Assembly: GCA_034932685.1 (NCBI GenBank)
Contig: JAYFOM010000004.1
Location: 32,000-95,999, forward strand
Source of the DNA: JAQUCI01 sp034932685
GTDB lineage: Bacteria; Bacillota_I; Bacilli_A; Erysipelotrichales; Erysipelotrichaceae
Direction: 5' to 3'
DNA length: 64,000 nt
A model generated the notes under the pieces. That model had not been told where the DNA came from, did not search any database, and saw nothing but the letters and a program-made list of their open reading frames with translations. The position numbers and the translations under genes were made by a program. Positions 9,375 to 17,145 of this stretch are shown piece after piece (position 1 is the stretch's first letter; every line of letters begins with the position of its first letter).

Positions 9375-9500
9375 CTACTTCGACCATTGAATAGTTATAC
9401 CCGGGATACTTACCTTTCCCCGACCACTACTTAATACCTTGATGACAGCGGCAACGCTTGCCGCAATTATCACGTATGTGACAATACTGGCTGTTGTCAT
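9375..9500 (-). CDS. Small hydrophobic protein, 41 aa, unknown
   Basis: Short ORF with a strong ribosome site (GAAAGGAGATAAC before ATG) and its own terminator-like hairpin. The peptide begins MTTASIVTYVIIAASVAAV, a single predicted membrane segment of about 17 residues, followed by a basic, glycine-rich end finishing ITIQWSK. I do not recognise a family. Size and shape are like small membrane regulators or type I toxin peptides, but there is no sequence match I can name. It lies between the HAD phosphatase gene and radC, same strand. Confidence 0.6.
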   Translation of the reverse strand: MTTASIVTYVIIAASVAAVIKVLSSGRGKVSIPGITIQWSK

Positions 9501-9550
9501 GTTATCTCCTTTCACTAATAAGATTATTAATGAAAGAGTTTATTCCTAGA

Positions 9551-10372
9551 TCATTCTTCTGATTTCAATAAAAGTTCTACAAACTCACTAAGTCCGCCAT
9601 CTGCACAACTACCAACCAAAACCTTAGCTGAACTCTTTGCGAGCGCTGTTCCATTAGCCATAGCAGCACTAAACCCTGCTTTAGCTAATAACCAACTATC
9701 ATTATCACCATCACCTATTGCGGCAACATCTTTAAAATCATAACCAAGTTTATCTAAAAGATGAGCTACCGCAGTTGATTTATTAACATCTTTAAGTACA
9801 ATATCAATGAAGTTATCACCAGCATGACAAATATAGAGTCGATCACCAAACAGCTTATCAACTTTAAGATAATGCTCATCTATTAATTCTTTGCGTTGGG
9901 TAAAGCTTACTTTATAAGGTTCATGAGTAATCTTTGCCCAATAATCGTTAAGTGGGCTAGTCAACATAAAGTTAACACCAACAATTTGATTATCAATCGC
10001 AATTCCTGGATCATAACCATTAGTTACCACATATTCATCCTGTTCAACATTAAAATGTAAATCATTATTTAAACCATACTTGTGTAGTTCATAAAGTAAA
10101 CTCATTGGTATCGGTTTTTCATATATTAAGCTCTTATCCTTAGTATCATAGATACTACCACCATTACTAGCTATCAAATAACCAGGTTTATTTTCCATAT
10201 CAAGTTCTTTTACAATAATTTGTGAACTTGCATAAGTACGAGCAGTAGCAATAACAATAATGACACCTTTTTTTTGTAATAACTTGATTGCATCAATGTT
10301 AGCTTTAGGTATTTCCATCCGCTTGTGATCATAAAGCGTTCCATCTACATCAGTAATAAATACTTTAATCAT
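9551..10372 (-). CDS. Cof-type HAD hydrolase (sugar or nucleotide phosphatase)
   Basis: HAD-superfamily phosphatase of the Cof/YidA subgroup. Motif I is DVDGTLYDHKR (nucleophile Asp near residue 8), the substrate cap domain lies in the middle (about 85-195), and motif IV is GDGDNDSWLLAKAGFSAAMANG. At 273 aa it is typical. The exact substrate cannot be read from sequence; these enzymes hydrolyse sugar phosphates or flavin phosphates. It overlaps the glycosyltransferase gene upstream by 8 bp, so the two are coupled. Confidence 0.92.
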   Translation of the reverse strand: MIKVFITDVDGTLYDHKRMEIPKANIDAIKLLQKKGVIIVIATARTYASSQIIVKELDMENKPGYLIASNGGSIYDTKDKSLIYEKPIPMSLLYELHKYGLNNDLHFNVEQDEYVVTNGYDPGIAIDNQIVGVNFMLTSPLNDYWAKITHEPYKVSFTQRKELIDEHYLKVDKLFGDRLYICHAGDNFIDIVLKDVNKSTAVAHLLDKLGYDFKDVAAIGDGDNDSWLLAKAGFSAAMANGTALAKSSAKVLVGSCADGGLSEFVELLLKSEE

Positions 10373-11306
10373 TCAATTCGCCATCACTTTCTCTAATTAA
10401 ATATATCGGTCTTCTTTTAGTTTCCAAATATGTTTTTGCCATATATTGACCCAAAATGCCAATAGTAAACAACTGAATCCCACCAACAAACAAGATGATA
10501 GAAATCGTACTTGCCCATCCAAATGCACTTTCAACACCCATAAAGTGACGAACAAAGATAACTATTATTCCCAAAAATGCGATAAAGCAAAACAAAACCC
10601 CAAACAACGAAGCAATAGCTAAAGGTGCAGTTGAAAAAGCTATAATTCCTTCAAATGAGTAAGTCAAAAGATTCCAAAATGACCATTTCGTATTACCAGC
10701 AACTCTTTCTATGTTCTCGTAAGACAGCCATTTAGTCTTAAAACCAACCCATCCAAATATCCCTTTGGAAAAACGATTATATTCACTCATCTTTAAAATT
10801 GCATTAACCATATTACGATTCATCAAGCGATAATCACGAGCACCATCAACGATATCAGCTTTTGATATCTTGTTTATCAACCAATAGAAACAACGCGCAA
10901 AAAAAGATCTAATCTTAGGTTCACCTTTACGTGTGCTGCGTTTAGTCGCAACACAGTCATAATCTTCATTTTTAAGACAATCATACATTTCAAATAGCAA
11001 CTCAGGAGGATCTTGAAGATCCGCATCCATCACAGCTATAAAGTCCCCCGTTGCATGTTTTAATCCTGCATACATGGCCGCTTCTTTTCCAAAGTTGCGT
11101 GAGAATGAAATATAGCGAACTCTTACATCTTTTTGATCCAGTTCTTTTAATACCCGTAAGGTTTCATCCTTTGAACCATCATTGATAAATAAAAATTCAA
11201 AACTTACATTGCTCATTTTTTTAGCAATTTCTGTTATAGCTTGATAAAAATAAGGCAATGCTTCTTGTTCGTTATAACAAGGTACGATGATTGATAGTTT
11301 ATCCAT
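10365..11306 (-). CDS. GtrB/DPM1-like family 2 glycosyltransferase with two C-terminal membrane spans
   Basis: Polyprenyl-phosphate glycosyltransferase of the GtrB type, which loads a sugar (often glucose) onto undecaprenyl phosphate at the membrane. The GT-A domain has IIVPCYNEQEALPYF at the start, DGSKDET, and the metal-binding DADLQDPPELL. Two membrane helices lie at about 230-255 and 265-290. Start ATG has a GAGGT site. No GtrA flippase or acceptor transferase is adjacent. 313 aa is normal. Confidence 0.9.
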   Translation of the reverse strand: MDKLSIIVPCYNEQEALPYFYQAITEIAKKMSNVSFEFLFINDGSKDETLRVLKELDQKDVRVRYISFSRNFGKEAAMYAGLKHATGDFIAVMDADLQDPPELLFEMYDCLKNEDYDCVATKRSTRKGEPKIRSFFARCFYWLINKISKADIVDGARDYRLMNRNMVNAILKMSEYNRFSKGIFGWVGFKTKWLSYENIERVAGNTKWSFWNLLTYSFEGIIAFSTAPLAIASLFGVLFCFIAFLGIIVIFVRHFMGVESAFGWASTISIILFVGGIQLFTIGILGQYMAKTYLETKRRPIYLIRESDGELND

Positions 11307-11362
11307 TACTTTACCTCAACTAAAATGATTATAGCATGATATTACTGTTAAAAACCTAAAAA

Positions 11363-11380
11363 AATAGGCTTTCGCCTATT
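11363..11380 (-). terminator. Intrinsic terminator of the DUF2089 operon
   Basis: Minus strand AATAGGC-GAAA-GCCTATT followed by TTTTT. The 7-bp stem overlaps the stop codon of the 129-aa gene. Confidence 0.85.
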
Positions 11381-11765
11381 CTATGTAAACTTTTATCGAA
11401 TCACCATTAGCAGCCTCAACACTAACGATTTCACCCATCATCTTTGATTGGATACATTGCTTTATCAATTCAAAATCAATCTGACCCATATCAAAGTTGT
11501 GATCATTAAACTTCAAGTTATTAAATTTATGAGCGATATCAATTCCAGCTAATATCAATACTACTGGAATATTCACTCTAACAATATCGCCATCTACTGC
11601 CTTTACTAAAACTTTTAGCATTCTTTGTTGGTAATCAGAATCAACTAATTCATTTTTAGTAGCTACAACTGGTTTTTCTTCAAGTGCATTTATTAATTTC
11701 TCTGCTTCCTCTATTGAGATAATCTCATCTTTTACCATCTTTAATATTTCGTTTATCTTAGTCAT
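11376..11765 (-). CDS. SHOCT-like N-terminus plus small alpha/beta domain, 129 aa
   Basis: The first ~30 residues form the short helical 'SHOCT-like/YvlB N-terminal' motif (MVKDEIISIEEAEKLINAL). After a linker comes an ~80-residue domain (from about MLKVLVKAVDGD to the end, SIKVYIE) that resembles the whole 93-aa product of the first gene of the operon: an initial beta strand K-x-x-[VI]-K, a later V/L-x-x-P segment, and a terminal beta hairpin ending in [KR]-[VI]-Y-[VI]-E. No biochemical function is known to me. It is 2 bp downstream of the DUF2089 gene. Confidence 0.75.
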   Translation of the reverse strand: MTKINEILKMVKDEIISIEEAEKLINALEEKPVVATKNELVDSDYQQRMLKVLVKAVDGDIVRVNIPVVLILAGIDIAHKFNNLKFNDHNFDMGQIDFELIKQCIQSKMMGEIVSVEAANGDSIKVYIE

Positions 11766-11767
11766 GT

Positions 11768-12133
11768 TTATTTCCCCTTCAAAAGTTCAATTGCTTCATC
11801 AACCGAAATTTCTTTGTCTTTGATCTTTCTTAAAACCTCTTCACTATCAAGTTCGTTTTTTGATGGTAAACTATATCCCAGTTTGAGAATGATATTATCT
11901 AAATATTTCTTGACTGTTGGATATGATATACCCATTTCTTTTTCCATGTCTTTAATGTTACCTCGTAAAATAACGAAATTCTCAACAAACCTAAGTTCAT
12001 CTCGTGATAAATAACTAAACTTAGATAAAGTAAACTCACCACTAATCTCCGTGTGACAATTACCACAAGTCAGCTTTGTTGCAAATAATTGTCCATGACA
12101 TACTGGACAAATACCGATTACTTCATTCGCCAT
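11768..12133 (-). CDS. DUF2089-family zinc-ribbon/helix-turn-helix protein
   Basis: Predicted DNA-binding regulator. It has an N-terminal zinc ribbon (CPVCHGQ at residue 9, CGNCHTE near 28), a helix-turn-helix-like region (ILRGNIKDMEKEMGISYPTVKKYLDNII) and a C-terminal SHOCT-like helix (EVLRKIKDKEISVDEAIELLKGK). The same short C-terminal motif opens the next gene's protein. Start ATG is preceded by AAGGAGGTACT. It lies between two genes sharing a domain, so it probably regulates them or the operon itself; no target is proven. Confidence 0.88.
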   Translation of the reverse strand: MANEVIGICPVCHGQLFATKLTCGNCHTEISGEFTLSKFSYLSRDELRFVENFVILRGNIKDMEKEMGISYPTVKKYLDNIILKLGYSLPSKNELDSEEVLRKIKDKEISVDEAIELLKGK

Positions 12134-12142
12134 AGTACCTCC

Positions 12143-12424
12143 TTATAATACCTCAATGTAAATACGTTCAGTTTGGCTTTTTATATCAACTAAGATAAAG
12201 GGATCCATGTCATTCAACATATCAATAGTTACTTTTAGTAATTCTTGAAGATACTTTTGATTCTGAACAACAAGCGCTTTTAAATTATCATCAGAAAAAC
12301 TGTTGTTTTGTGAGAATTTAAGCGCCATTTTAGCTAAAAAACCTGCGGTCGATAAAGAAATTTTAGGTAAATTGATATTGTGTTCTGTAGTCTTTATGTA
12401 TACCTTAATTTTTCTTTTCATCAT
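12143..12424 (-). CDS. 93-aa protein resembling the C-terminal domain of the 129-aa operon partner
   Basis: Unrecognised small soluble protein. Its beginning (KRKIKVYIKTTEHNINLPKI) and end (FILVDIKSQTERIYIEVL) align by eye with the second domain of the 129-aa protein encoded two genes downstream, so the operon carries two copies of this domain, one free and one fused to a SHOCT-like helix. It is the first gene behind a consensus promoter with an overlapping palindrome. Two adjacent ATG codons follow the CGAGGT site; either may start it. Confidence 0.65.
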   Translation of the reverse strand: MMKRKIKVYIKTTEHNINLPKISLSTAGFLAKMALKFSQNNSFSDDNLKALVVQNQKYLQELLKVTIDMLNDMDPFILVDIKSQTERIYIEVL

Positions 12425-12438
12425 CGTACCTCGTTGAT

Positions 12439-12467
12439 ATTATATAATCATTTATTAATATTGTCAA
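12439..12467 (-). promoter_or_regulatory. Consensus SigA promoter of the DUF2089 operon
   Basis: Perfect -35 TTGACA (12462-12467) and -10 TATAAT (12439-12444) separated by 17 bp on the minus strand, upstream of the 93-aa gene. Confidence 0.85.
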
Positions 12468-12486
12468 TTATATTATTAATATAATT
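12466..12486. promoter_or_regulatory. 21-bp palindrome overlapping the -35 box (possible operator)
   Basis: Perfect inverted repeat with 10-bp arms (AATTATATTA / TAATATAATT) around one central base, overlapping two bases of the -35 box of the DUF2089 operon promoter. It is pure A/T, so chance is not excluded. Confidence 0.45.
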
Positions 12487-12517
12487 AATTATTGGTTTAA
12501 TTTAATAGCAAATAAAA

Positions 12518-12537
12518 AAGGCATTCATCATGCCTTT
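12518..12537 (-). terminator. Intrinsic terminator of ftsA-ftsZ
   Basis: Minus strand AAAGGCA, 6-base loop, TGCCTTT followed by TTTATTTG, overlapping the ftsZ stop codon. It isolates ftsZ from the DUF2089 operon. Confidence 0.8.
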
Positions 12538-13612
12538 ATCCTCTGAATTTAAAGAAACTTGGTATTTCATCAGCACTGATCTCTTCCTCAATATGACCGT
12601 CTTTCAGTGTTTCAGTGTTTACCGCTTGGGTATTAATAGGTTTGCTTGTAACAATTGTTTTTTGCTTTGGTATATCAAAACCTGTAGCAATGACAGTTAC
12701 GATGATCTCATCACCTAATTTCTCATTGATGGCTATACCAAATACAATATCAATATCACCACCAGCTGCTTCACGAATAAACTCCACTGCATCATTAGCA
12801 TCATAAGCGGTAATAGAATTGCCACCAGTTACATTGACGATCGCATTTCGCGCACCTTTTATCTGTGCTTCTAAAAGTGGTGATTGAATCGCTTTTTGAG
12901 CCGCTTCTTGTGATTTCTTGTCACCCTCTGCCATACCAATACCAATCAAAGCCGTTCCCTGTCCTTCCATTATTGTTCTTACATCAGCAAAATCAAGATT
13001 GATCAAAGCTGGAACAGCTATTAAATCAGTAATTGTTTGAACACCTTGTCTTAAAACATTATCAGCTTCTTTAAAGGCATCAAGAAAGGGAATTCTACCA
13101 ATCACTTCTAATAGTTGATTGTTTGAAACAATTATCAATGAATCAACATATTCTTTTAATCGTTCTAAGCCATCAATTGCTTGCGTAGTTCTTTTTTTGC
13201 CTTCAAACGAGAATGGTTTTGTGACGATGCCAACAGTTAATGCGCCAAGTTCTTTAGCAATCTTGGCAAATAAAGGGGCTGCACCAGTCCCAGTACCACC
13301 ACCAAGACCAGCGGTAACAAAAACCATATCTGCATCTTTCATAGCATCGCGAATTTCATCTTCGCTCTCAAGAGCAGCTTTATAGCCAATTTCGGGATTT
13401 GCGCCAGCACCAAGGCCCTTAGTAGTCTCTTTACCTAAGATTATCTTGTTTTTAACCGGTGATACATTTAAGACTTGTAAGTCAGTGTTAGCTACGAAAA
13501 ATTCAACCCCTTGTACCCCTTCTTCAACCATTCTGTTTATGGCATTGCAACCGGCTCCACCTACACCGAAAACTTTAATTCTTGCGACTTGTTCATATTT
13601 TAACTGTGTCAT
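12536..13612 (-). CDS. ftsZ: Cell division protein FtsZ
   Basis: Tubulin-like GTPase that forms the division ring. Signature GGGTGTGAAP is at about residues 105-114, the N-terminal GGAGCNAINRM is present, and the T7 catalytic loop region (NLDFADVRTIM) is intact. The C-terminal conserved peptide that binds FtsA is recognisable (DEIPSFFKF). 358 aa, slightly shorter than Bacillus FtsZ because the linker is short. It follows ftsA by 17 bp and ends in a terminator; none of the mur or other division genes usually clustered here is present. Confidence 0.98.
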   Translation of the reverse strand: MTQLKYEQVARIKVFGVGGAGCNAINRMVEEGVQGVEFFVANTDLQVLNVSPVKNKIILGKETTKGLGAGANPEIGYKAALESEDEIRDAMKDADMVFVTAGLGGGTGTGAAPLFAKIAKELGALTVGIVTKPFSFEGKKRTTQAIDGLERLKEYVDSLIIVSNNQLLEVIGRIPFLDAFKEADNVLRQGVQTITDLIAVPALINLDFADVRTIMEGQGTALIGIGMAEGDKKSQEAAQKAIQSPLLEAQIKGARNAIVNVTGGNSITAYDANDAVEFIREAAGGDIDIVFGIAINEKLGDEIIVTVIATGFDIPKQKTIVTSKPINTQAVNTETLKDGHIEEEISADEIPSFFKFRG

Positions 13613-13629
13613 TTTATTTCCTTTCCCGA

Positions 13630-14871
13630 TTACTTGAATAGTTTCTTAAAGCGATTTGTTAGTGTGTCATCTTTTTCAACTACTTCAATAGTTTTAACAC
13701 TATTAGCCATCTTTATAAATGCGTCATTATCAACGCTGTATAAACTTCTACTTCTTAATGTTTCATGGTCATTGTAACAATAGAAAGCCCCAGCAACAGG
13801 TGCAAGTGCACCATCTCTTATTCCTAAGGTATCAGGAACATATAAGCTAAATTTAATATTCAATGCATTTGATATAAACTCACTAAGTTGCTGAATTATT
13901 GCGCCTTCACCATACACAATTCCCATTACTTTTTCTTGTTTTAATATTTCTTCACTAATCTGTTTGATCTCATCAATCCATTCAGTAAGTTTAAAACGCG
14001 CTAAGTTAGCTAATTCTTCATCGCTTATGGTATGAGTTTTGTTATCATATGACCATAGATAAATCGGACTATCACTTACTTTTGATACCATTTTACAGTT
14101 ATATCTTAATAATCGATCAGCAACATCTGTTGCTAAGTGACGCTGTTCAACGATATAATCGACAACACTTCCATAACCATTATGAATCACTACGCTATTT
14201 TCAATACGACCATTAGCTAAAAGACTCAGCGTAGTCGAGTCTTTTTCAAGTCTTATCAAATAAAGGTATTGTCCAACTGCTTTCTCAAACAGTGCTGCTT
14301 CGTTGCAAAAAGCATATGTATCAAGATAGATATCAATAATTTCCAACTCAGCTTGTTCGATACATTTAACGTATTGCCAAACCATTTCTTTATCTGCGCA
14401 CAAAAGATCTACTTCAACAGTTAATGTTTCAGCTTTCTCATTTATCGGCATCCTTCTTGTCGCAAAGCCATTGACGTTATAACGCATATAAGCAAAATTA
14501 ACAAGTTCCAAGTTCTCCGGAATTGGCGCATTTAACGCCAATTTAAGGGCGCTTTGAATATCATTTATTGAAATCCTCAAACCAACTGGTTTAACGGTGA
14601 TTTTCTTCGTTATCTTTTTAGCAGTTAAAGATGGAATTAATAAAAGTACTCTTTTAATTGGTACACCAATCATCTTCGATGTGTTTTGTACCGCTTTTTT
14701 AATACCTTCTATTACCGTTTCATGATTGATGATCATCAATTCTAAGATTCCATCGATTGCGACGCGTTCAACCTTCAACACATTAAATTTTAGATTGTGC
14801 AGTTCGCTTACGACTAATCTTATTTCATGATCAGCTATCTCCAGGGCGGCAAATATCTGTTTATTACTCAC
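13630..14871 (-). CDS. ftsA: Cell division protein FtsA
   Basis: Actin-like membrane tether of FtsZ. The protein has the actin-like phosphate-binding start (FAALEIADHEIRLVV), the SHS2 subdomain (about 80-165) and a C-terminal amphipathic tail (LTNRFKKLFK) for membrane binding. The sequence is divergent; the call is supported by the C-terminal helix, size (413 aa) and position directly before ftsZ. The start is GTG with GGAGGGG nine bases upstream. Confidence 0.9.
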   Translation of the reverse strand: MSNKQIFAALEIADHEIRLVVSELHNLKFNVLKVERVAIDGILELMIINHETVIEGIKKAVQNTSKMIGVPIKRVLLLIPSLTAKKITKKITVKPVGLRISINDIQSALKLALNAPIPENLELVNFAYMRYNVNGFATRRMPINEKAETLTVEVDLLCADKEMVWQYVKCIEQAELEIIDIYLDTYAFCNEAALFEKAVGQYLYLIRLEKDSTTLSLLANGRIENSVVIHNGYGSVVDYIVEQRHLATDVADRLLRYNCKMVSKVSDSPIYLWSYDNKTHTISDEELANLARFKLTEWIDEIKQISEEILKQEKVMGIVYGEGAIIQQLSEFISNALNIKFSLYVPDTLGIRDGALAPVAGAFYCYNDHETLRSRSLYSVDNDAFIKMANSVKTIEVVEKDDTLTNRFKKLFK

Positions 14872-14965
14872 TTAAGCCCCTCCTACCAGCAAATCTTATC
14901 GCTAATATAATACCATATTAACATCATATAAAAAAGATTATTCAAACTATGAGAACAACTATAAA

Positions 14966-15397
14966 CTATGTTTCTTGACGATATCTTCCACATGAACAGA
15001 AGTTTGGACAAGTATCATTACATGCATGAAAACCCAATAAACGCAACTCCGGTGGAATAAAAACATCTATTTCTTCATTATCATATCCCACAAGAAAACT
15101 CCGTTCATTTATGATAATAGGTCTTTTAAGCACTGAAGGATTTTGCTGAATGAAACGTATTAAGTCTTTTGTTGTCATTTCATCAACATCAATCTTACCT
15201 TCTTGGATTATTTTAGACCTTTTACTTATAATATCATCGGTACCATTTTCACTTCTTACCAAAAGCTGTTTGATCTCATCTTCCTTTAAGATGGTTGAAA
15301 ATATATTTTTTTCCACAAACGGTAGTTTTCTGTCTTTTAACCAACGTTTGACTTTACGACAAGATGCACAACCCGGTGATGTATATACAACAATCAT
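14966..15397 (-). CDS. spx: Spx/ArsC-family regulator with cysteine-rich C-terminus
   Basis: Thioredoxin-fold protein of the Spx/arsenate reductase group. The redox switch CxxC is at Cys10/Cys13 (SPGCASCRK). Spx binds the RNA polymerase alpha C-terminal domain to reprogram transcription under thiol stress. At 143 aa it is about 12 residues longer than Bacillus Spx, and the end carries four further cysteines (126, 130, 134, 136: CNDTCPNFCSC) not present in classical Spx. These could bind a metal or be additional sensors (inference). Monocistronic, between ftsA and a divergent permease. Confidence 0.82.
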   Translation of the reverse strand: MIVVYTSPGCASCRKVKRWLKDRKLPFVEKNIFSTILKEDEIKQLLVRSENGTDDIISKRSKIIQEGKIDVDEMTTKDLIRFIQQNPSVLKRPIIINERSFLVGYDNEEIDVFIPPELRLLGFHACNDTCPNFCSCGRYRQET

Positions 15398-15511
15398 TTA
15401 ATTCACCTCTTTTTCATTATATTATAAAACATAATTAAACAATAGTAAAAACTTATTGGGGATCAAGTTTGAAAGTTTTTTCATGTTATTACATTATTTT
15501 ACATTTTTTAT

Positions 15512-15545
15512 TGACTTGACAATATAATCTAATATACATTATTAC
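15512..15545 (+). promoter_or_regulatory. Probable promoter of the amino-acid permease
   Basis: Overlapping TTGACT/TTGACA hexamers followed by A/T-rich TATACA and TATAAT-like sequences. The exact spacing pair is ambiguous. Confidence 0.4.
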
Positions 15546-15568
15546 TATGTGAATGTCGGGAGAAAAAA

Positions 15569-16918
15569 ATGGAAAAGAGAATAATTTCAGAACAAAAGGT
15601 AAAATTCGGATTACCTACAGCTATCACCATGATCGTTGGCATCGTCATCGGTTCGGGTATCTTCTTTAAAGCTGACAGTCTTTATGTCATCACCAACGGC
15701 AATATTTTACTTGGATGTTTATATTGGTTCATTGGTGCTTTAGGTATCATTTTTGGTGGACTAACAATAGCCGAATGGGCAAAGAAATCAGATACTGTAG
15801 GGGGTTTGATATCTTATAGCGAAATGGCTTTTGGTAAAACATTCGGGTTTTTGGCTGGTTGGTTTCAAACAATCATCTATTTGCCTGCATTGTGTGCCAT
15901 TATTAGTTTTGTTTGTGGCTTATATTTGATTCAACTTTTCAATTTAGCATTTAGTTGGATTTGGGTATTATCATTACTCTCATTAGCTGCCGTTTTTGTT
16001 TTAAACATCTTCGCCACTAAACTGGCCGCTGCTTTTCAAACAACAACCGTTGTTGTTAAGCTAATTCCTTTATTTTTATTTGCGGTTGTCGGTATTGTCT
16101 TTGGCAACCCTTCTGAAGTACTAACACAAGGTATCAGTCTTCCGCTTATCTTTGCGACAAGCAGTGGTATTGTAGCGGTTGCTTTTTCTTATGATGGTTG
16201 GTTAGTAGCTCCAAGTATTTGTCATGAGATAAAAAACGCTAAGCGCAATCTTCCTTTGGCTTTGACGATTGCTCCAATCTTTATCATGTTTATCTATATC
16301 GCTTATTATGTCGGCGTTAGTGTTGTTGTAGGTCCTGAGTTTATCCAGTCAGTCGTTAATGGCACCAGTACTGTACCAACTGTTTATAAAGCCGCTCAAA
16401 TCCTTTTTGGCGCTAATGGTGCTAAATTGATCCTAGTCGCTGTTGTATTGTCGATATTTGGTGTACTTAATGGTTTAATATTAGGATTTACCAGAATGCC
16501 ATACGCTTTAGCATTAAGAAAAGAAATTCCTTTTAGCACTGCTATTGGAAAAGTTAATAAAAAGTATGATATGCCTTTATTATCATGTTTGATCGCAATA
16601 GTGATTACTTTGCTTTGGTTAGTGATTCATTATCTTTCAACAGTGATTCCATCACTTGCAACACTAGACATATCATCTTTACCAATCATTATGACTTATT
16701 TCTTCTATATCTTGCTTTATATTGGTGTTATCAAGCTTTACCTCAATAAAGAAATCAAAAATTTCTTTTTGGGTTTGGTTTTCCCCGTTTTTGCCATACT
16801 TGGTGCCTTAGTTGTTATATATGGTGGCTTTACAATGGAGAACTTTGAAATATATTTACTTGTTTCCTTTGTATCGGTACTAGCTGGACTATTGATTATT
16901 CCTAGAAAACGTGCTTAA
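15569..16918 (+). CDS. APC-family amino-acid permease (SteT/LAT-like)
   Basis: Twelve-span secondary transporter of the amino acid-polyamine-organocation superfamily. The first helix has the substrate-binding signature IVGIVIGSGIFFKADSL (about residues 22-38), and the sixth helix contains the family AFSYDGW. 449 aa is typical. It resembles the serine/threonine exchanger SteT group, but the substrate cannot be fixed from sequence. Start has GGGAGAAAAAA upstream. It is followed by the Trp T-box and trpS; whether it shares a transcript with them is unknown. Confidence 0.88.
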   Translation: MEKRIISEQKVKFGLPTAITMIVGIVIGSGIFFKADSLYVITNGNILLGCLYWFIGALGIIFGGLTIAEWAKKSDTVGGLISYSEMAFGKTFGFLAGWFQTIIYLPALCAIISFVCGLYLIQLFNLAFSWIWVLSLLSLAAVFVLNIFATKLAAAFQTTTVVVKLIPLFLFAVVGIVFGNPSEVLTQGISLPLIFATSSGIVAVAFSYDGWLVAPSICHEIKNAKRNLPLALTIAPIFIMFIYIAYYVGVSVVVGPEFIQSVVNGTSTVPTVYKAAQILFGANGAKLILVAVVLSIFGVLNGLILGFTRMPYALALRKEIPFSTAIGKVNKKYDMPLLSCLIAIVITLLWLVIHYLSTVIPSLATLDISSLPIIMTYFFYILLYIGVIKLYLNKEIKNFFLGLVFPVFAILGALVVIYGGFTMENFEIYLLVSFVSVLAGLLIIPRKRA

Positions 16919-16935
16919 ATAACTTAAAGACATTG

Positions 16936-17130
16936 ATGAAAGATAGTAGTTCTTACTTAAAGCATTAGAAAGATTGTGGTTGATGCAAACAATCCTTATA
17001 GGTAAGAAATGAATTGGACTTTCGGAGTTGCGGTTTAACCGCCGGTGATACCGTTAAAATAGAGAGACTCATTATGAGTAAGTTGGGTGGTACCACGCAT
17101 TATAAGCGTCCCTTCAGGGACGCTTTTTAT
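16936..17130 (+). promoter_or_regulatory. Tryptophan T-box riboswitch of trpS
   Basis: tRNA-sensing leader. The stem I base is GAAAG (16938-16942) pairing with CTTTC (17019-17023). The specifier codon TGG (17015-17017) sits one purine before that closing arm. Above it TTCTTAC pairs with GTAAGAA. The T-box core GGGTGGTACCACGC is at about 17085-17098, followed by the terminator. Uncharged tRNA-Trp should pair with TGG and with the T-box bulge to block termination. Confidence 0.93.
17104..17130 (+). terminator. Regulated terminator of the Trp T-box
   Basis: Stem AAGCGTCCC/GGGACGCTT around TTCA followed by TTTT, 15 bases before trpS. Confidence 0.88.
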
Positions 17131-17145
17131 ATGAAAGGAACTTAT

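Noticed and set aside
17014..17145. Upstream extension of trpS
   Set aside because: It translates the T-box leader and terminator; the ATG at 17146 has the ribosome site and the family start.
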